Below are positions 1 to 9,959 of a stretch of 64,000 bases of DNA, piece by piece. The notes beneath the pieces were generated by a model. That model was given only the letters and a program-made list of their open reading frames with translations, ran no database searches and was not told the origin of the DNA. The stretch is taken from positions 25,523,430-25,587,429 of the forward strand of contig OW240918.1 of assembly GCA_933207985.1 (NCBI GenBank), in the 5' to 3' direction. Every line of letters begins with the position of its first letter. Within the stretch, counting starts at the first letter, position 1. The position numbers were made by a program, and so were the translations under genes. Source of the stretch: Pelobates cultripes. Taxonomy: Eukaryota > Chordata > Amphibia > Anura > Pelobatidae.

Positions 1-650
1 ATAAATGTGGGGACATACAGTATCTACAGCCCCTGACCAGTAGGTGGTGTGTGGGGAATATTTGAAAATATAAATTGTAGGTGGACATGCCTTTGTCCAT
101 CCCCATACCCTTCCACATTAGGCATTGGGTGGTGAGTATTGAAACTGTAGAGGGGTGGTGATACCATTGTTCATCCCCCCAACAGTTTGGGCACGTCGCC
201 CCTTGGTAGACAAACACATATCCACCATCCTTCTTTGTTTTAAAATAGCCCCCACTCACTGCTCATGAGTGGATGCTGGGGGCAGCACTATGTCATCCAC
301 CCCCTTTTTTATATCAAATCAAACATGGTTAGGGGCTTGGGGGACTATTTCTTCCTAATTTATTATATCATAGTCTCACCTGCTACCTATGGATGGGAAT
401 GAGTGGGGGCAGAGGAGTGGACAGTGACCTGTACCCCCCCCATTTGTTAATTGAAAACCTGCATCTGATGCCCAGTCATTAGTTTTTTAAAAGCTGCTGG
501 CTGCTTACGGTTTAGTAGACATATCCCCACCCACGGCATGGATGGTGGGAGTACAAGGGAGCTATTTAGTTATAGTAATATTGATATATTATTGACTCCC
601 ATAGACTTTCATTTACCACCAGAGTTATTCATTAAAAAAAGGCAGATTCA
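1..650. repeat. Unclassified degenerate repeat
   Basis: There is no open frame of note. The stretch is G+C-richer than what follows and reuses short words such as GTGGATG, CCCCCACTC and GGGGGC at roughly 100-200 base spacing (for example around 120-145, 250-305 and 385-420), as expected of an old repeat built from related subunits. I cannot assign it to a family. Bases 651-954 hold nothing I recognise. Confidence 0.35.
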
Positions 651-954
651 TGTACTTTTGATGCACACTTATCTGCGGTTTTATTTCAGTCAGCCGACTT
701 GGCAAAAATGCGATTAAAAGACAAAAAATTACCGTCTGTTATCGGCCAATATCATTAAATTAAGGTCGTAGTCTGAAATATTAGCATAGAAGAGGAAACA
801 TTATTTTTGCACATACAATAAGTATGAGAGAAGTTCTTTTTTATGGTATTTTTCTCATGGCATTTCTAGCAGTGCAAAATTCTTAGAATGTCGCCAGAAT
901 GTGAAAATCATTCCAGGCAATCATAATGGAATAGCAGAAATTATTAAATGAGAC

Positions 955-2302
955 GATAAAGGTATAACATGGCTAGGACGTATCCACACAATAAAAATGA
1001 TGATTTTACCACATATTCTATACCTTTTCCGAACTATCCCAATTGATCTCCCAAACACTATTTTTTAAGAAAATTTCAAACAACTATAAATGCACACATT
1101 TGGAAGAAAAAACCTCCACGAATAACGGAAAAGTTATCGTGGGTCTCCATTGAGAAGGGTGGTTTGGACATACCTTATATTAAGCTGTATCACAAAGCAA
1201 CATTAATTGCACAAGGTCTCTCGGTACTTGAACGGACCTCTCCTCCTATTTGGTTGGCGCTAGAAAGTGCCTGTTTGCCCCAAGGTACGCTACTGCAAGC
1301 TCTTTGGACAGGCAGAGCTAACTGGAGGAAATCCAGCGTTCTGCTGCCAATCACTAAAACTATGCTCCATTATTGGAGACATTTTATTATAAAACTTATG
1401 GATGAGAATAATTTTATGTATATAGCTCCTCTCCAAGCTATAACTGCCCGTACAACAGACCTACAGGTTGATACAAATGATTACAAAAGGTATCATTCAT
1501 ATACGCTTCCTTTATAACAATAAAGGTATCAAGCAATTCCCTGACTTGCAAAGAGAATACGCTTTACCACCTAGAGAACTATTCTGTTATTTACGCATTA
1601 GAAATATCATGCAAGAGCATAAGATCGGAGCGCAAGAAACATTACCACCCTTTGCACATAAATGCATGGGGAAACTTCCAAATGCTAAAGCATTATCATT
1701 TTGCTATAATAATTTCATGACTATGGAAAAACACACTTACATGCAAAAATGGGAGACAGATTTGGGGAAAACCTTCCCGCTAGCAACATGGCACCAGGCA
1801 ATGAGGAAGACGAAACAGGTATCCAGTAGTTTATAACACTGGGAAACATATTTTAAACTTACAATGCAATGGTACCTAGTGCCAAATAGGTTAGCACATA
1901 TGTATCCAAGGGCATCTAACACCTGCTGGCGATGTATGAAAGAGGTTGGCATTTATACCACATATTCTGGTCATGCCCAGGCATTTTTAAACTATGGCAG
2001 GACCTAGACAATTTTTTCAAAATACCATGAAGATCAATATACCTAAACAACCAGAATGTTTCTTACTACATATATTCTCTAAATCGATACCTGAAGATTT
2101 ATTATATATTGTTATCCACAGTTTAATAGTAACTAAGAACGCTATTGCCCAAAAATGGAAACAGACTGTGGCTATTCCATTAATAGAGGACCTTATTAGA
2201 CTTGATTCATCAAATATATATGAACAAATGGCAGGTCGCCTGAGGGGACTAGGATCAATTTATGATAAGAGATGGCATAAATGGCAAATGATCCGAGACT
2301 AA
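955..2302 (+). pseudogene. L1/Tx1-like ORF2 C-terminal remnant
   Basis: The ORF2 product of L1-type LINEs carries endonuclease, reverse transcriptase and a C-terminal Cys-rich region. Only the part downstream of the polymerase core is left. A first piece (955 to about 1067) reads WLGRIHTIKMMILPHILY, typical of the segment after the RT thumb, and ends at a TAA. The frame then shifts; 1164-1517 includes KGGLDIPYIKLYHKA, another conserved block. A third piece covers 1468-1836. The Cys-rich block CWRC (1924-1935) followed by HIFWSC (1959-1976) fits the L1 CCHC knuckle, but a frameshift separates the two halves. The last piece (1994-2302) carries AIAQKWK and ends naturally. At least three frame changes make it inactive. 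Confidence 0.8.
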
Positions 2303-2761
2303 TTTATATAGAACATTGAGGTGCTAAGTTAAATTAAGAATGGATTAGGATAAAAATGAATGTATTTACTCAAGTAAAACTTAAATTCCATATAAACACC
2401 TAAAAGAATTGAAGAGAAATGGAAAAGGAAAGGAAAAAATAAAAAGAAAAGAACCTAAAGGGACACAAAAGGGCTTTTCTTCAATATGCTGTTACCTTCC
2501 ACTCTTCTTCCCTACTTAACGTTTTTTTTGTTTTTTGGGGGGGTCACTATGATATTTCTTTATAGAAACATAGAAACATAGAATGTGACGGCAGATAAGA
2601 ACCATTTGGCCCATCTAGTCTGCCCAATTTTCTAAATACTTTCATTAGTCCCTGTCCTTATCTTATAGTTAGGATAGCCTTATGCCTATCCCACGCATGC
2701 TTAAACTCCTTCACTGTGTTAAACTCTACCACTTCAGCTGGAAGGCTATTCCATGCATCCA

Positions 2762-4114
2762 TTACCCTCTCAGTAAAGTAATACTTCCTGATATATCATT
2801 TTTAAACCTGTGTCCCTCTAATTTAAGACTATGTCCTCTTGTTGTGGTAGTTTTTATTCTTTTAAATATAGTCTCCTCCTTTACTGTGTTGATTCCCTTA
2901 ATGTATTTACATGTTTCTATCATATCCCCCCTGTCTCGTCTTTCCTCCAAGCTATACATGTTAAGATCCTTTAACCTTTCCTGGTAAGTTTTATCCTGCA
3001 ATCCATGAACCAGTTTAGTAGCCCTTCTCTGAACTCTCTCTAAGGTATCAATATCCTTCTGAAGATACGGTCTCCAGTACTGCCTACAATACTCCAAGTG
3101 AGGTCTCACCAGTGTTCTGTACAATGGCATGAGCACTTCCTTCTTTCTACTGCTAATACCTCTCCCTATACAACCAAGCATTCTGCTAACATTTCCTGCT
3201 GCTCTATCACATTGTCTGCCTACCTTTAAGTCATCAGAAATAATCACCCCTAAATCCCTTTCCTCGGATGTTGAGGTTAGGACTCTAACAAATATTCTGT
3301 ACTCTGTCCTTGGGTTTTTACGTCCAAGATGCATTATCTTGCACTTATCCACATTAAATGTCAGTTGCCACGACTCTGACCATTTTTCTAGTTTACCTAA
3401 ATCATTTGCCATTTGGCTTATCCCTCCTGGAACATCAACCCTGTTACATATCTTAGTATCATCAGCAAAAAGACATACCTTACCATCAAGACCTTCTGCA
3501 ATATCACTAATAAAAATATTAAAGAGAATGGGTCCAAGTACAGATCCCTGAGGTACCCCACTGGTGACAAGTCCAAGCTTCGAATATATTCCATTAACTA
3601 CAACCCTCTGTTGCCTGTCACTCAGCCACTGCCTTACCCATTCAACAATATTGGAATCCAAACTTAAAGATTGCAGTTTATTGATAAGCCTTCTATATGC
3701 AACAGTGTCAAAAGCCTTACTGAAATCTAGATAAGCCATGTCTACTGCACCACCCTGATCTATAATTTTACTTACCCAATCAAAAAAATCAATAAGATTA
3801 GTTTGGCATGATCTGCCTGAAGTAAACCCTTGTTGTCTCTGATCTTGAAATCCATGTGTTTTTAGATGTTCAACCATCCTATCCTTTAACATGGTTTCCA
3901 TCACTTTCCCCAATACTGAAGTAAGGTTTACTGGCCTATAGTTGCCCAACTCCTCCCTATTACCATTCTTGTGAATGGGCACAACATTCGCTAACTTCCA
4001 ATCTTCTGGGACTACTCCTGTTAACAATGATTGGTTAAATAAATCTGTTAATGGTTTTGCTAGTACACCACAAAGCTCTTTTAATAGCTTTGGGTGTATT
4101 CCATCAGGTCCCAC
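2762..4114 (-). CDS. CR1 ORF2 reverse-transcriptase segment (450 codons)
   Basis: RNA-directed DNA polymerase part of a CR1 LINE, which would copy the element RNA at a nicked chromosomal site. Visible blocks: GPDGI (2-6), NYRPVNLTSVLGKVME (58-73), QQGFTSGRSC (94-103), YLDFSKAFDTV with the first catalytic Asp (128-138), GVPQGSVLGP (186-195) and the FADD catalytic pair (216-219), followed by the CR1 thumb and C-terminal region (YRTLVRPHLEY, ERVQRRATKLV). All catalytic aspartates are present. The Met given here is an internal residue of the original ORF2; upstream stops and a frameshift cut it from the endonuclease. The last residues are out of the ancestral frame because of a 2-base repeat expansion near 2806, as comparison with the second CR1 copy at 12.9 kb shows. 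It is transposon-derived, not a host gene. Confidence 0.9.
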   Translation of the reverse strand: MGPDGIHPKLLKELCGVLAKPLTDLFNQSLLTGVVPEDWKLANVVPIHKNGNREELGNYRPVNLTSVLGKVMETMLKDRMVEHLKTHGFQDQRQQGFTSGRSCQTNLIDFFDWVSKIIDQGGAVDMAYLDFSKAFDTVAYRRLINKLQSLSLDSNIVEWVRQWLSDRQQRVVVNGIYSKLGLVTSGVPQGSVLGPILFNIFISDIAEGLDGKVCLFADDTKICNRVDVPGGISQMANDLGKLEKWSESWQLTFNVDKCKIMHLGRKNPRTEYRIFVRVLTSTSEERDLGVIISDDLKVGRQCDRAAGNVSRMLGCIGRGISSRKKEVLMPLYRTLVRPHLEYCRQYWRPYLQKDIDTLERVQRRATKLVHGLQDKTYQERLKDLNMYSLEERRDRGDMIETCKYIKGINTVKEETIFKRIKTTTTRGHSLKLEGHRFKNDISGSITLLRG

Positions 4115-4360
4115 TGACTTATTTGCCTTTACTTTTGACAGTTGAATAGAACCTCTTCCTCTGTAAACTCACGTGTAATAAATGACTAATTTATCCTTTT
4201 TCTTAACTTAGGTCCCTTTCCTTCATTTTCATCTGTAAATACCGAACAAAAATATTAATTGAGGCAGTCAGCTAGATCTTTATCCTCTTCTATGTACCTT
4301 CCTTCTTTTGTTCTTAATCTAACTAATCCTTGTTTTACTTTTCATTTCTCATTTATGTAT

Positions 4361-5206
4361 CTAAAAAAAGTTTTGTCCCCCCTTTTGTGCTATTTTCTCT
4401 TCTGTGTGTGATTTGGAAGCTCTTATAACTTGTTTAGCCTCTTTCTGAATAATCTTATATATCATTCTGTCTTCCTTACTCTGTTTTTTTTTATAATTAC
4501 TAAATGCTAACTTTTTGTTTTTTACTATTCTGGCCACATCTGCGGAGTACCACAGTGGTTTCTTGAATTTTTTGCTTTTACTGACAGGCCTAATGCAATT
4601 TTCTGTTGCCTTCAGGAGGGAAACTTTTAAATAATCCCATTTCTCTTGGACTCCATTTAAATTGCTCCAGTCTGATAATGACTCCTTTACACATATTCTA
4701 ATTTTAGAAAAGTCTGTTTTTCTAAAGTCTAAAACTTTTGTTTTTGTGTGGTGTGACTTAGTCGCTGTTCTTATATTAAACCACACTGACTGATGATCAC
4801 TGGATCCTAAACTTTCACCTACAGTAATATCTGATACCAAATCTCCATTTGTTAACACTAAATCTAGTATGGCCTCTTTACGAGTTGGCTCCTCAACGAC
4901 TTGTTTTAGAGACAATCCCAGTAGGGAGTTTAGAATATGTGTGCTCCTGGCACAAGCAGCTATTTTTGTTTTCCAATTCACATCAGGAAGATTAAAGTCA
5001 CCCATGATGATAACTTCCCCTTTCATTGTCATTTTAGCTATTTCCTCAACTAGTAGATTATCTAACTCTTCAATTTGTCCTGGGGGCCTATAAATCACAC
5101 CTACTGTGTGATTACCAAATTCTAATGTAACCCAAACAGACTCTATGTTCGCCTCACTAACTTTTATTAGGCTAGATTTTATGCTATCCTTCACATACAG
5201 GGCCAC
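4361..5206 (-). CDS. CR1 ORF2 AP-like endonuclease segment (281 codons)
   Basis: N-terminal part of CR1 ORF2, an apurinic-endonuclease-like nuclease that nicks the target DNA. Visible motifs are YRPPG (39-43), GDFNLPDVNW (69-78), LDLVLTN (114-120) and SDH (136-138), the usual order for the second half of the domain. The first half lies upstream (5206 to about 5400): SSNARSLGNKIHEL and a conserved ITETW motif can be read in the same frame but are separated by a TAA at 5258-5260. The true start is therefore near 5396, not the Met at 5206. After the nuclease domain comes the linker toward the RT, ending at a stop near 4361. Confidence 0.88.
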   Translation of the reverse strand: MALYVKDSIKSSLIKVSEANIESVWVTLEFGNHTVGVIYRPPGQIEELDNLLVEEIAKMTMKGEVIIMGDFNLPDVNWKTKIAACARSTHILNSLLGLSLKQVVEEPTRKEAILDLVLTNGDLVSDITVGESLGSSDHQSVWFNIRTATKSHHTKTKVLDFRKTDFSKIRICVKESLSDWSNLNGVQEKWDYLKVSLLKATENCIRPVSKSKKFKKPLWYSADVARIVKNKKLAFSNYKKKQSKEDRMIYKIIQKEAKQVIRASKSHTEEKIAQKGGQNFF

Positions 5207-5505
5207 CCCCCTCCCCCCTTTCTTGCCTTCTCTGTCTTTTCTATATAAAGAGTACCCTTATACTGCTATGTCCCAATCATGTTTCTCATTATACCATGTC
5301 TCAGTAATAGCAACTAAATCTACACTATCAGTTGCCATTATTGCCACAAGTTCATGGATCTTATTCCCTAAACTGCGAGCATTTGAAGACATGACTCTAA
5401 GCTTATCATTTTTTTAACACACTTGCTACAGGCACCTTCTGTCCTTGTTTTGGGGAAAAATTGGATTGATGTTTTATCACCCTTTTGCCTCCCCCCCCCC
5501 TTCTC

Positions 5506-5967
5506 CTAGTTTAAATACATCCTAGCAAAACCTCTGAACTGCTCACTGAGAACATTTGTTCCCTTTTGAGAAAGATGCAAACCATCTTTTTTGTAAAGTT
5601 TATTTCCATTCCAAACAGAGCTACCATGAGAAATAAAGCGAAATCCTTGCAGCCGACACCATTTACCAAGCCACAAGTTAAAGTCCCTAATACGCATCGG
5701 CCTGTCATTCAGAGTGTTATGCACAGGCAGAACTTCAGAGAATGACAGTGTGGAAGCAACCTGTCGTATATCATTGGCAAAAACACTAAAAACTTCCTCA
5801 ACCTCTGAAACCTCATTGCAAGCCAAGGCATTTGTCCCTAGATGGACAAGTACATCCAATTCCTCTTCCTGCTTTGCTTGCTTAACAATATTACAAATAC
5901 GTCTCCTGTCTCTGTGAGCAGTAGCTCTGGGAAGACATCTCACAAGGCCACCATTGTCCATCTCCAC
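5506..5967 (-). CDS. CR1 ORF1 remnant with SGNH-esterase-like domain
   Basis: CR1 and related LINEs often encode an ORF1 protein with an SGNH/GDSL-type esterase domain of uncertain role, thought to help the ribonucleoprotein. The 153 residues here include VLVHLGTN (39-46), matching the block-III/IV strand with its Asn, and DGLHLSQKG (128-136), where Asp128 and His131 match the C-terminal DxxH catalytic pair. The N-terminal GDS block with the nucleophile Ser is missing: upstream of residue 1 the sequence meets the polypyrimidine stretch that marks the element's 5' boundary. The stop lies about 100 bases before the start of ORF2 at about 5396. Probably non-functional through 5' truncation. Confidence 0.75.
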   Translation of the reverse strand: MEMDNGGLVRCLPRATAHRDRRRICNIVKQAKQEEELDVLVHLGTNALACNEVSEVEEVFSVFANDIRQVASTLSFSEVLPVHNTLNDRPMRIRDFNLWLGKWCRLQGFRFISHGSSVWNGNKLYKKDGLHLSQKGTNVLSEQFRGFARMYLN

Positions 5968-6717
5968 AAGTGAAGATGTACATGTAAGCTAATTACTGAG
6001 AAAGGGGAGAAGAAAGGGGAAAAGAAAAAGGGAAGAAAAGAAAGAGAGAAAAGATTAATGTTTCAATAAATCAATAAATTATTAAAGCAGTATAAATGCA
6101 TAAAAGAAGTTTAGACAAGTTCAGGATGCACAAACAGAGAACTGTGCTAGGATTAAATGCGTACATAAGAGAAATTATCTAAAAAATGCATGCTATCAAA
6201 AGTAGAATCGAAAATCGCTGTACTAACTGAGGGCTACTATGTAGCATTATACAACTTGAGGTGTTTTTCTGTTAGTGTGAGGAGGATAAAATTACAAACT
6301 ATATAGAATTACCCATAATGTAAAATGAAAATTTTGTGTAGTTAGGTAAATATTTACATTGTCAATTTAAGTGAATATATTGTATGAAACTTGTGCTTGT
6401 GAGTACCATGTATATGAATACTTTTATATAAGAAGTAAAACAATAGTATGTACACATTCCTAATCACCCTTTATTTATGTATTTATTTATTCTTTTTTTT
6501 TTCCCTCTCTGCATTTACTTTGTTTTATGGACTAAAAGAAAGGTACACTACCAGTGATAATCACAAGTAAATTTGTGTAACTCATGTATCGGATATATTG
6601 GTCGTAATATTATATTGTTTTGTATGTAACCTGCAAAGCTTTTCTTTTCTGTATCCCCAATTGTCGTTTAATTCATTATGAAAATTTTTCAATAAAAAAA
6701 TTTGATATAAAAAAAAG

Positions 6718-7884
6718 AAGAAATTATTAATTAATTTATTTATTTTTCTATACAGGCACTGCTGATTGCTATAGTTTGTATAGCTTTGCACTGTAACAAC
6801 TGTACAGTGAATACTAATCAATGTGGCCAACCAATTATAGCATATAACTGGATTATTTTGTCAATTTGTATTTCAATAGTTCTTTATTTTTATGTGTTTT
6901 CTTGAATCTAGTTTCCCTGTCCTGTTATCATGGTTTTATTGGCCTTAATTGTTTAACCAGATTGCTCTGAAATATATATTTAATTTTCATTTTTTATGTC
7001 TTTCTGTAAATTACTTGCTACTGTTGGTGCATATTTACTTGCGGAAATTTCTGGAGTAGGAGTTCAGATGGGTCTTTCACACCTGGGAACTTTACAGACA
7101 GCTATAGGGGGTAACCTTGTATAACCAGAGGAATGAGCAATGAATCCTCTAGACCTATCTAGAATAAGTATTTAGAGTATTCCAAGTGTTAAGGGATAGG
7201 GAACTGCCCTCCCCCACCCATGATCTGTTATTATTGGGCTAATATACTGTAGGGACCATAAAACCCATATTGTTTTATCCCCAATCCACTGGTCTGGGGG
7301 GCATTCATTAAAGCCATACCCAGTTTCATATTACCTCCAAGCCACCACATATGAAGAGTAGGAAGTGATAGAGATAATTTATCAGATCATAACTCAGTTA
7401 CAACATCCATAAATAAGAGGGGCTTAGAGCACCCACATATCTTTTCTGGGAGAGAGTTTTATGATAGTATCTTGAAATATTTTGGCTAATTACCATGTCT
7501 CTGTAATATGACTTTTTTACAGCTTTATTTGGGCTTTCAGTACTAAGATGCTTCTCTGTTTGTATCTGTACTTACACAATGTATTCTCCTGGTGTTACAG
7601 AAATGCTGAACTTACTTGGGAAAACGTATTTAAAAATGTTGAATTATGTTGAAACGTTAGCCCATTAGCTGTGTGTGTAAATAGTATGGTACTTTTATTT
7701 AACTTCTGAGTGAATTTCTACATATTTTTTGTAGGAGCTGGTATATCAACCCCTAAATAGGAATTCCTGGTGGTTGATTTTTATTCAACAGGTACTATTT
7801 AAGTGATATATGTAGTTATCTATGTAAAGCAATTCTGGAAGAATACTGTTAAAGTGGTGCAATCATTGAAAACATTGCATTGGT
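6718..7884. other. No recognisable gene
   Basis: AT-rich sequence without a frame of interest. A GTTGAAACGTTAGCC word at 7650-7664 recalls the GAAAC loops of elements at 24.1 and 26.7 kb but lacks flanking inverted arms that I can see. Confidence 0.5.
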
Positions 7885-8510
7885 TTACATAATTATTGCT
7901 CCAGATTTGGAACATTGCACCCTAGACTTAGCAATTTCTTTTTAGGATGAACTGCGAATTTAGACCAATTGGGCGATTGATCAAATTCCCGAACTCTGAG
8001 CCGAAATATACCAGAATAACAAACCAACCAAACTGCACATGTTCGGATTGGGATCGGGATTGTGAATTCTGCCCATGGCATCAATAAAAAAAATGATTGC
8101 TTGGGGAAAAAAGATGACTGTTGACTAGGGGACTGTCATTAAATGTTGATTTTATTCCCATATCAAGTAAGAACAGAGCAGTATAGAAATAAAATGAATC
8201 GATATTTAGATATTATCTAAAATATATAATATTAAATATATATAGATAGATTTTTTTTAACTGCTCCTCTTGTTTTTCCCTTTCTTATTCTCTTTTTTTT
8301 TTTGTTTGGCCCATTCACACTCTTTTTTTCTTCTAGATTCTAATCTGAATTTTGGTTCCAAGTTCTGTGAAGCCAAACCGACATTTGGCGTAAGTTCTGG
8401 TGTCCAGAAATTTTTTAAATATTTTTAGAAAAAATAGGTCAGCCAAGCTGAACTTTCTTCTTTGAAATCTACTTCGCCCTATGAACTATATTTGTCAGTG
8501 CACATCTAAA
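7885..8510 (+). repeat. Dispersed repeat family A, copy 1
   Basis: Shares an ordered series of words with 37110-37690 and partly with 16975-17290: a GAACTGCGA start, CTCTGAGCCGAAAT, a GACTAGGGGAC block followed by ATTAAATGTTGATTTTATT (8122-8156 here, 37327-37361 there), an AT-rich middle, CTGCTCCT and a Phe-like GCACATCT end. It encodes nothing. I take it to be a non-autonomous element of about 600 bp, class unknown. Its right end overlaps the start of the direct duplication at 8445. Confidence 0.6.
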
Positions 8511-9022
8511 GTAACAAAGTGCTAAATATAGAGAAACTTTTTCCCAATTTCCATGGTGGTCATTAAATAGTACCAGTTGTATCTAGATGAATTTTGAGGT
8601 AAAGACTAGTGATTTTTAATAATGTATTAACAGTTGTATAAATCGTTTAATCAATATTTTATTTACTTTTGAAGGTACAACTTGTGTTAATGGAAATTAA
8701 GCAGGAAAACCTTCTGCTTCTCTAAAGACTGGAGAGGATATGGAACAGAAAGGGAAAACTGAACAAATTATATTAATACTATAATAATATAGACCAGGTT
8801 AAGTATGATATTACTCAACAATAATACTTCAAGTCAATTGTTTCATCAACCGTTCATATATATTTTTGTGCCCATTTTTCATGAGCTGAACTCAAAGATC
8901 TAAGACTTTTTCTATGCACACAAAAGGCCTATTTCTCTCAAATATTGTTCACAAATCTGTCTAAATCTGTGTTAGTGAGCACTTCTCCTTTGCCGAGATA
9001 ATCCTTCCACATCACAGGTATG
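8445..9022 (+). repeat. Direct duplication, left copy (578 bp)
   Basis: Nearly identical, base for base, to 9071-9635 in the same orientation. It starts AAGCTGAACTTTCTTCTT and ends CACATCACAGGTATG. The whole length difference is explained by 13 bases (TGAGCTGAACTCA, around 8880) absent from the right copy, which lie beside a short TCA repeat. Only scattered substitutions separate the copies, so the duplication is fairly recent or an assembly artefact. Confidence 0.9.
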
Positions 9023-9070
9023 AAGACATGACTCTAAGCTTATTATTTTTTAACACACTTGCTTCTTTGA
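9023..9070 (+). repeat. CR1-derived filler between the duplicates
   Basis: About 43 bases here (9021-9063) match 5384-5427 in the CR1 element upstream, in the same orientation, with one substitution and one single-base length change in a T run. The shared words include GAAGACATGACTCTAAGCTT and TAACACACTTGCT. The fragment has neither CR1 end, so it does not look like an ordinary CR1 insertion. Confidence 0.8.
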
Positions 9071-9635
9071 AAGCTGAACTTTCTTCTTCGAAATCTACTT
9101 CCCCCTATGAACTATATTTGTCAGTGCACATCTAAAGTAACAAAGTGCTAAATATAAAGAAACTTTTTCCCAATTTCCATGGTGGTCATTAAATAGTACC
9201 AGTTGTATCTAGATTAATTTTGAGGTAAAGACTAGTGATTTTTAATAATGTATTAACAGTTGTATAAATCGTTTAATCAATATTTTATTTACTTTTGAAG
9301 GTACAACTTGTGTTAATGGAAATTAAGCAGGAAAACCTTCTGCTTCTCTAAAGACTGGAGAGGATATGGAACAGAAAGGGAAAACTGAACAAATTATATT
9401 AATACTATAATAATATAGACCAGGTTAAGTATGATATTACTCAACAATAATACTTCAAGTCAATTGTTTCATCAACCGTTTATATATATTTTTGTGCCCA
9501 TTTTTCAAAGATCTAAGACTTTTTCTATGCACACAAAAGGCCTATTTCTCTCAAATATTGTTCACAAATCTGTCTAAATCTGTGTTAGTGAGCACTTCTC
9601 CTTTGCCGAGATAATCCATCCACATCACAGGTATG
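9071..9635 (+). repeat. Direct duplication, right copy (565 bp)
   Basis: Right partner of 8445-9022 at a period of 626 bases. It lacks the 13-base piece present in the left copy. To its right the sequence continues uniquely (GCATATCAAGATGC), so the duplicated block ends exactly at GTATG. Confidence 0.9.
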
Positions 9636-9828
9636 GCATATCAAGATGCTGATTTGACAGCATGATTATTGCTGATAAGCTGATAGGATGCATTTGAATC
9701 ATGTGGACAAAGTTAAGGAAAAAATAGCTAATTTGGTCTTCTTTCATTCTTTCTGTTTAATGCCAATGATTGCAGAAGATTTTGATTTAATAATCTGATA
9801 GCTTTATGGGCATCTCTCTGATCACCAT

Positions 9829-9890
9829 CTAGATAGATAGACAGACAGACAGATAGAGAGACAGATAGATAAACAGACAGACAGACAGGC

Positions 9891-9934
<44 letters not shown>

Positions 9935-9958
9935 CGATAGATTGATAGAAAGACAGAC
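9829..9958 (+). repeat. GATA/GACA microsatellite
   Basis: Uninterrupted to mildly interrupted tetranucleotide repeat, with GACA units in the left half and GATA units in the right half. The complementary type (CTAT/CTGT) occurs at 55049-55232. Confidence 0.95.
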
Positions 9959-9959
9959 A

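Larger units (their letters stand above)
2563..6000 (-). mobile_element. CR1-type LINE, nearly complete but disabled
   Basis: Reading on the minus strand the order is ORF1 remnant (5967-5506), ORF2 endonuclease (about 5396-4361), ORF2 reverse transcriptase (4114-2762) and a short 3' end. The 3' end (2563-2600) repeats the word TTCTATGT on the minus strand, the short terminal repeat expected of CR1 rather than a poly(A) tail. The 5' limit near 6000 is uncertain: it abuts a purine-rich run on the plus strand (6001-6055). ORF2 is broken by an in-frame stop at 5258-5260, stops near 4335, 4258 and 4186, a frameshift near 4143 and a 2-base indel near 2806. It inserted by target-primed reverse transcription in the past but cannot now make a full ORF2 protein. 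Confidence 0.85.
955..6717 (+). mobile_element. L1/Tx1-type LINE, 5'-truncated, split by a CR1 insertion
   Basis: The left part (955-2302) encodes the C-terminal part of an L1-like ORF2, followed by untranslated sequence to about 2562. The right part ends with a T-rich stretch (6480-6510), a polyadenylation signal AATAAA near 6691 and an A-rich tail to 6717, as L1-type 3' ends do. Between them lies a CR1 element on the opposite strand (2563 to about 6000). I infer that the CR1 inserted into the 3' untranslated region of the L1. Bases 6000-6480 are assigned to this element only by position. The alternative is two unrelated LINE pieces that happen to flank the CR1. Confidence 0.55.

Noticed and set aside
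5985..6055. 3' splice site of a host intron (polypyrimidine plus AG on the minus strand)
   Set aside because: The adjacent open frame is CR1 ORF1, and the run coincides with the element boundary. There is no host exon; kept only as a question about the CR1 itself.
7620..7680. Third hammerhead-like GAAACG site
   Set aside because: The word GTTGAAACGTT is present but I find no inverted arms or core partner.
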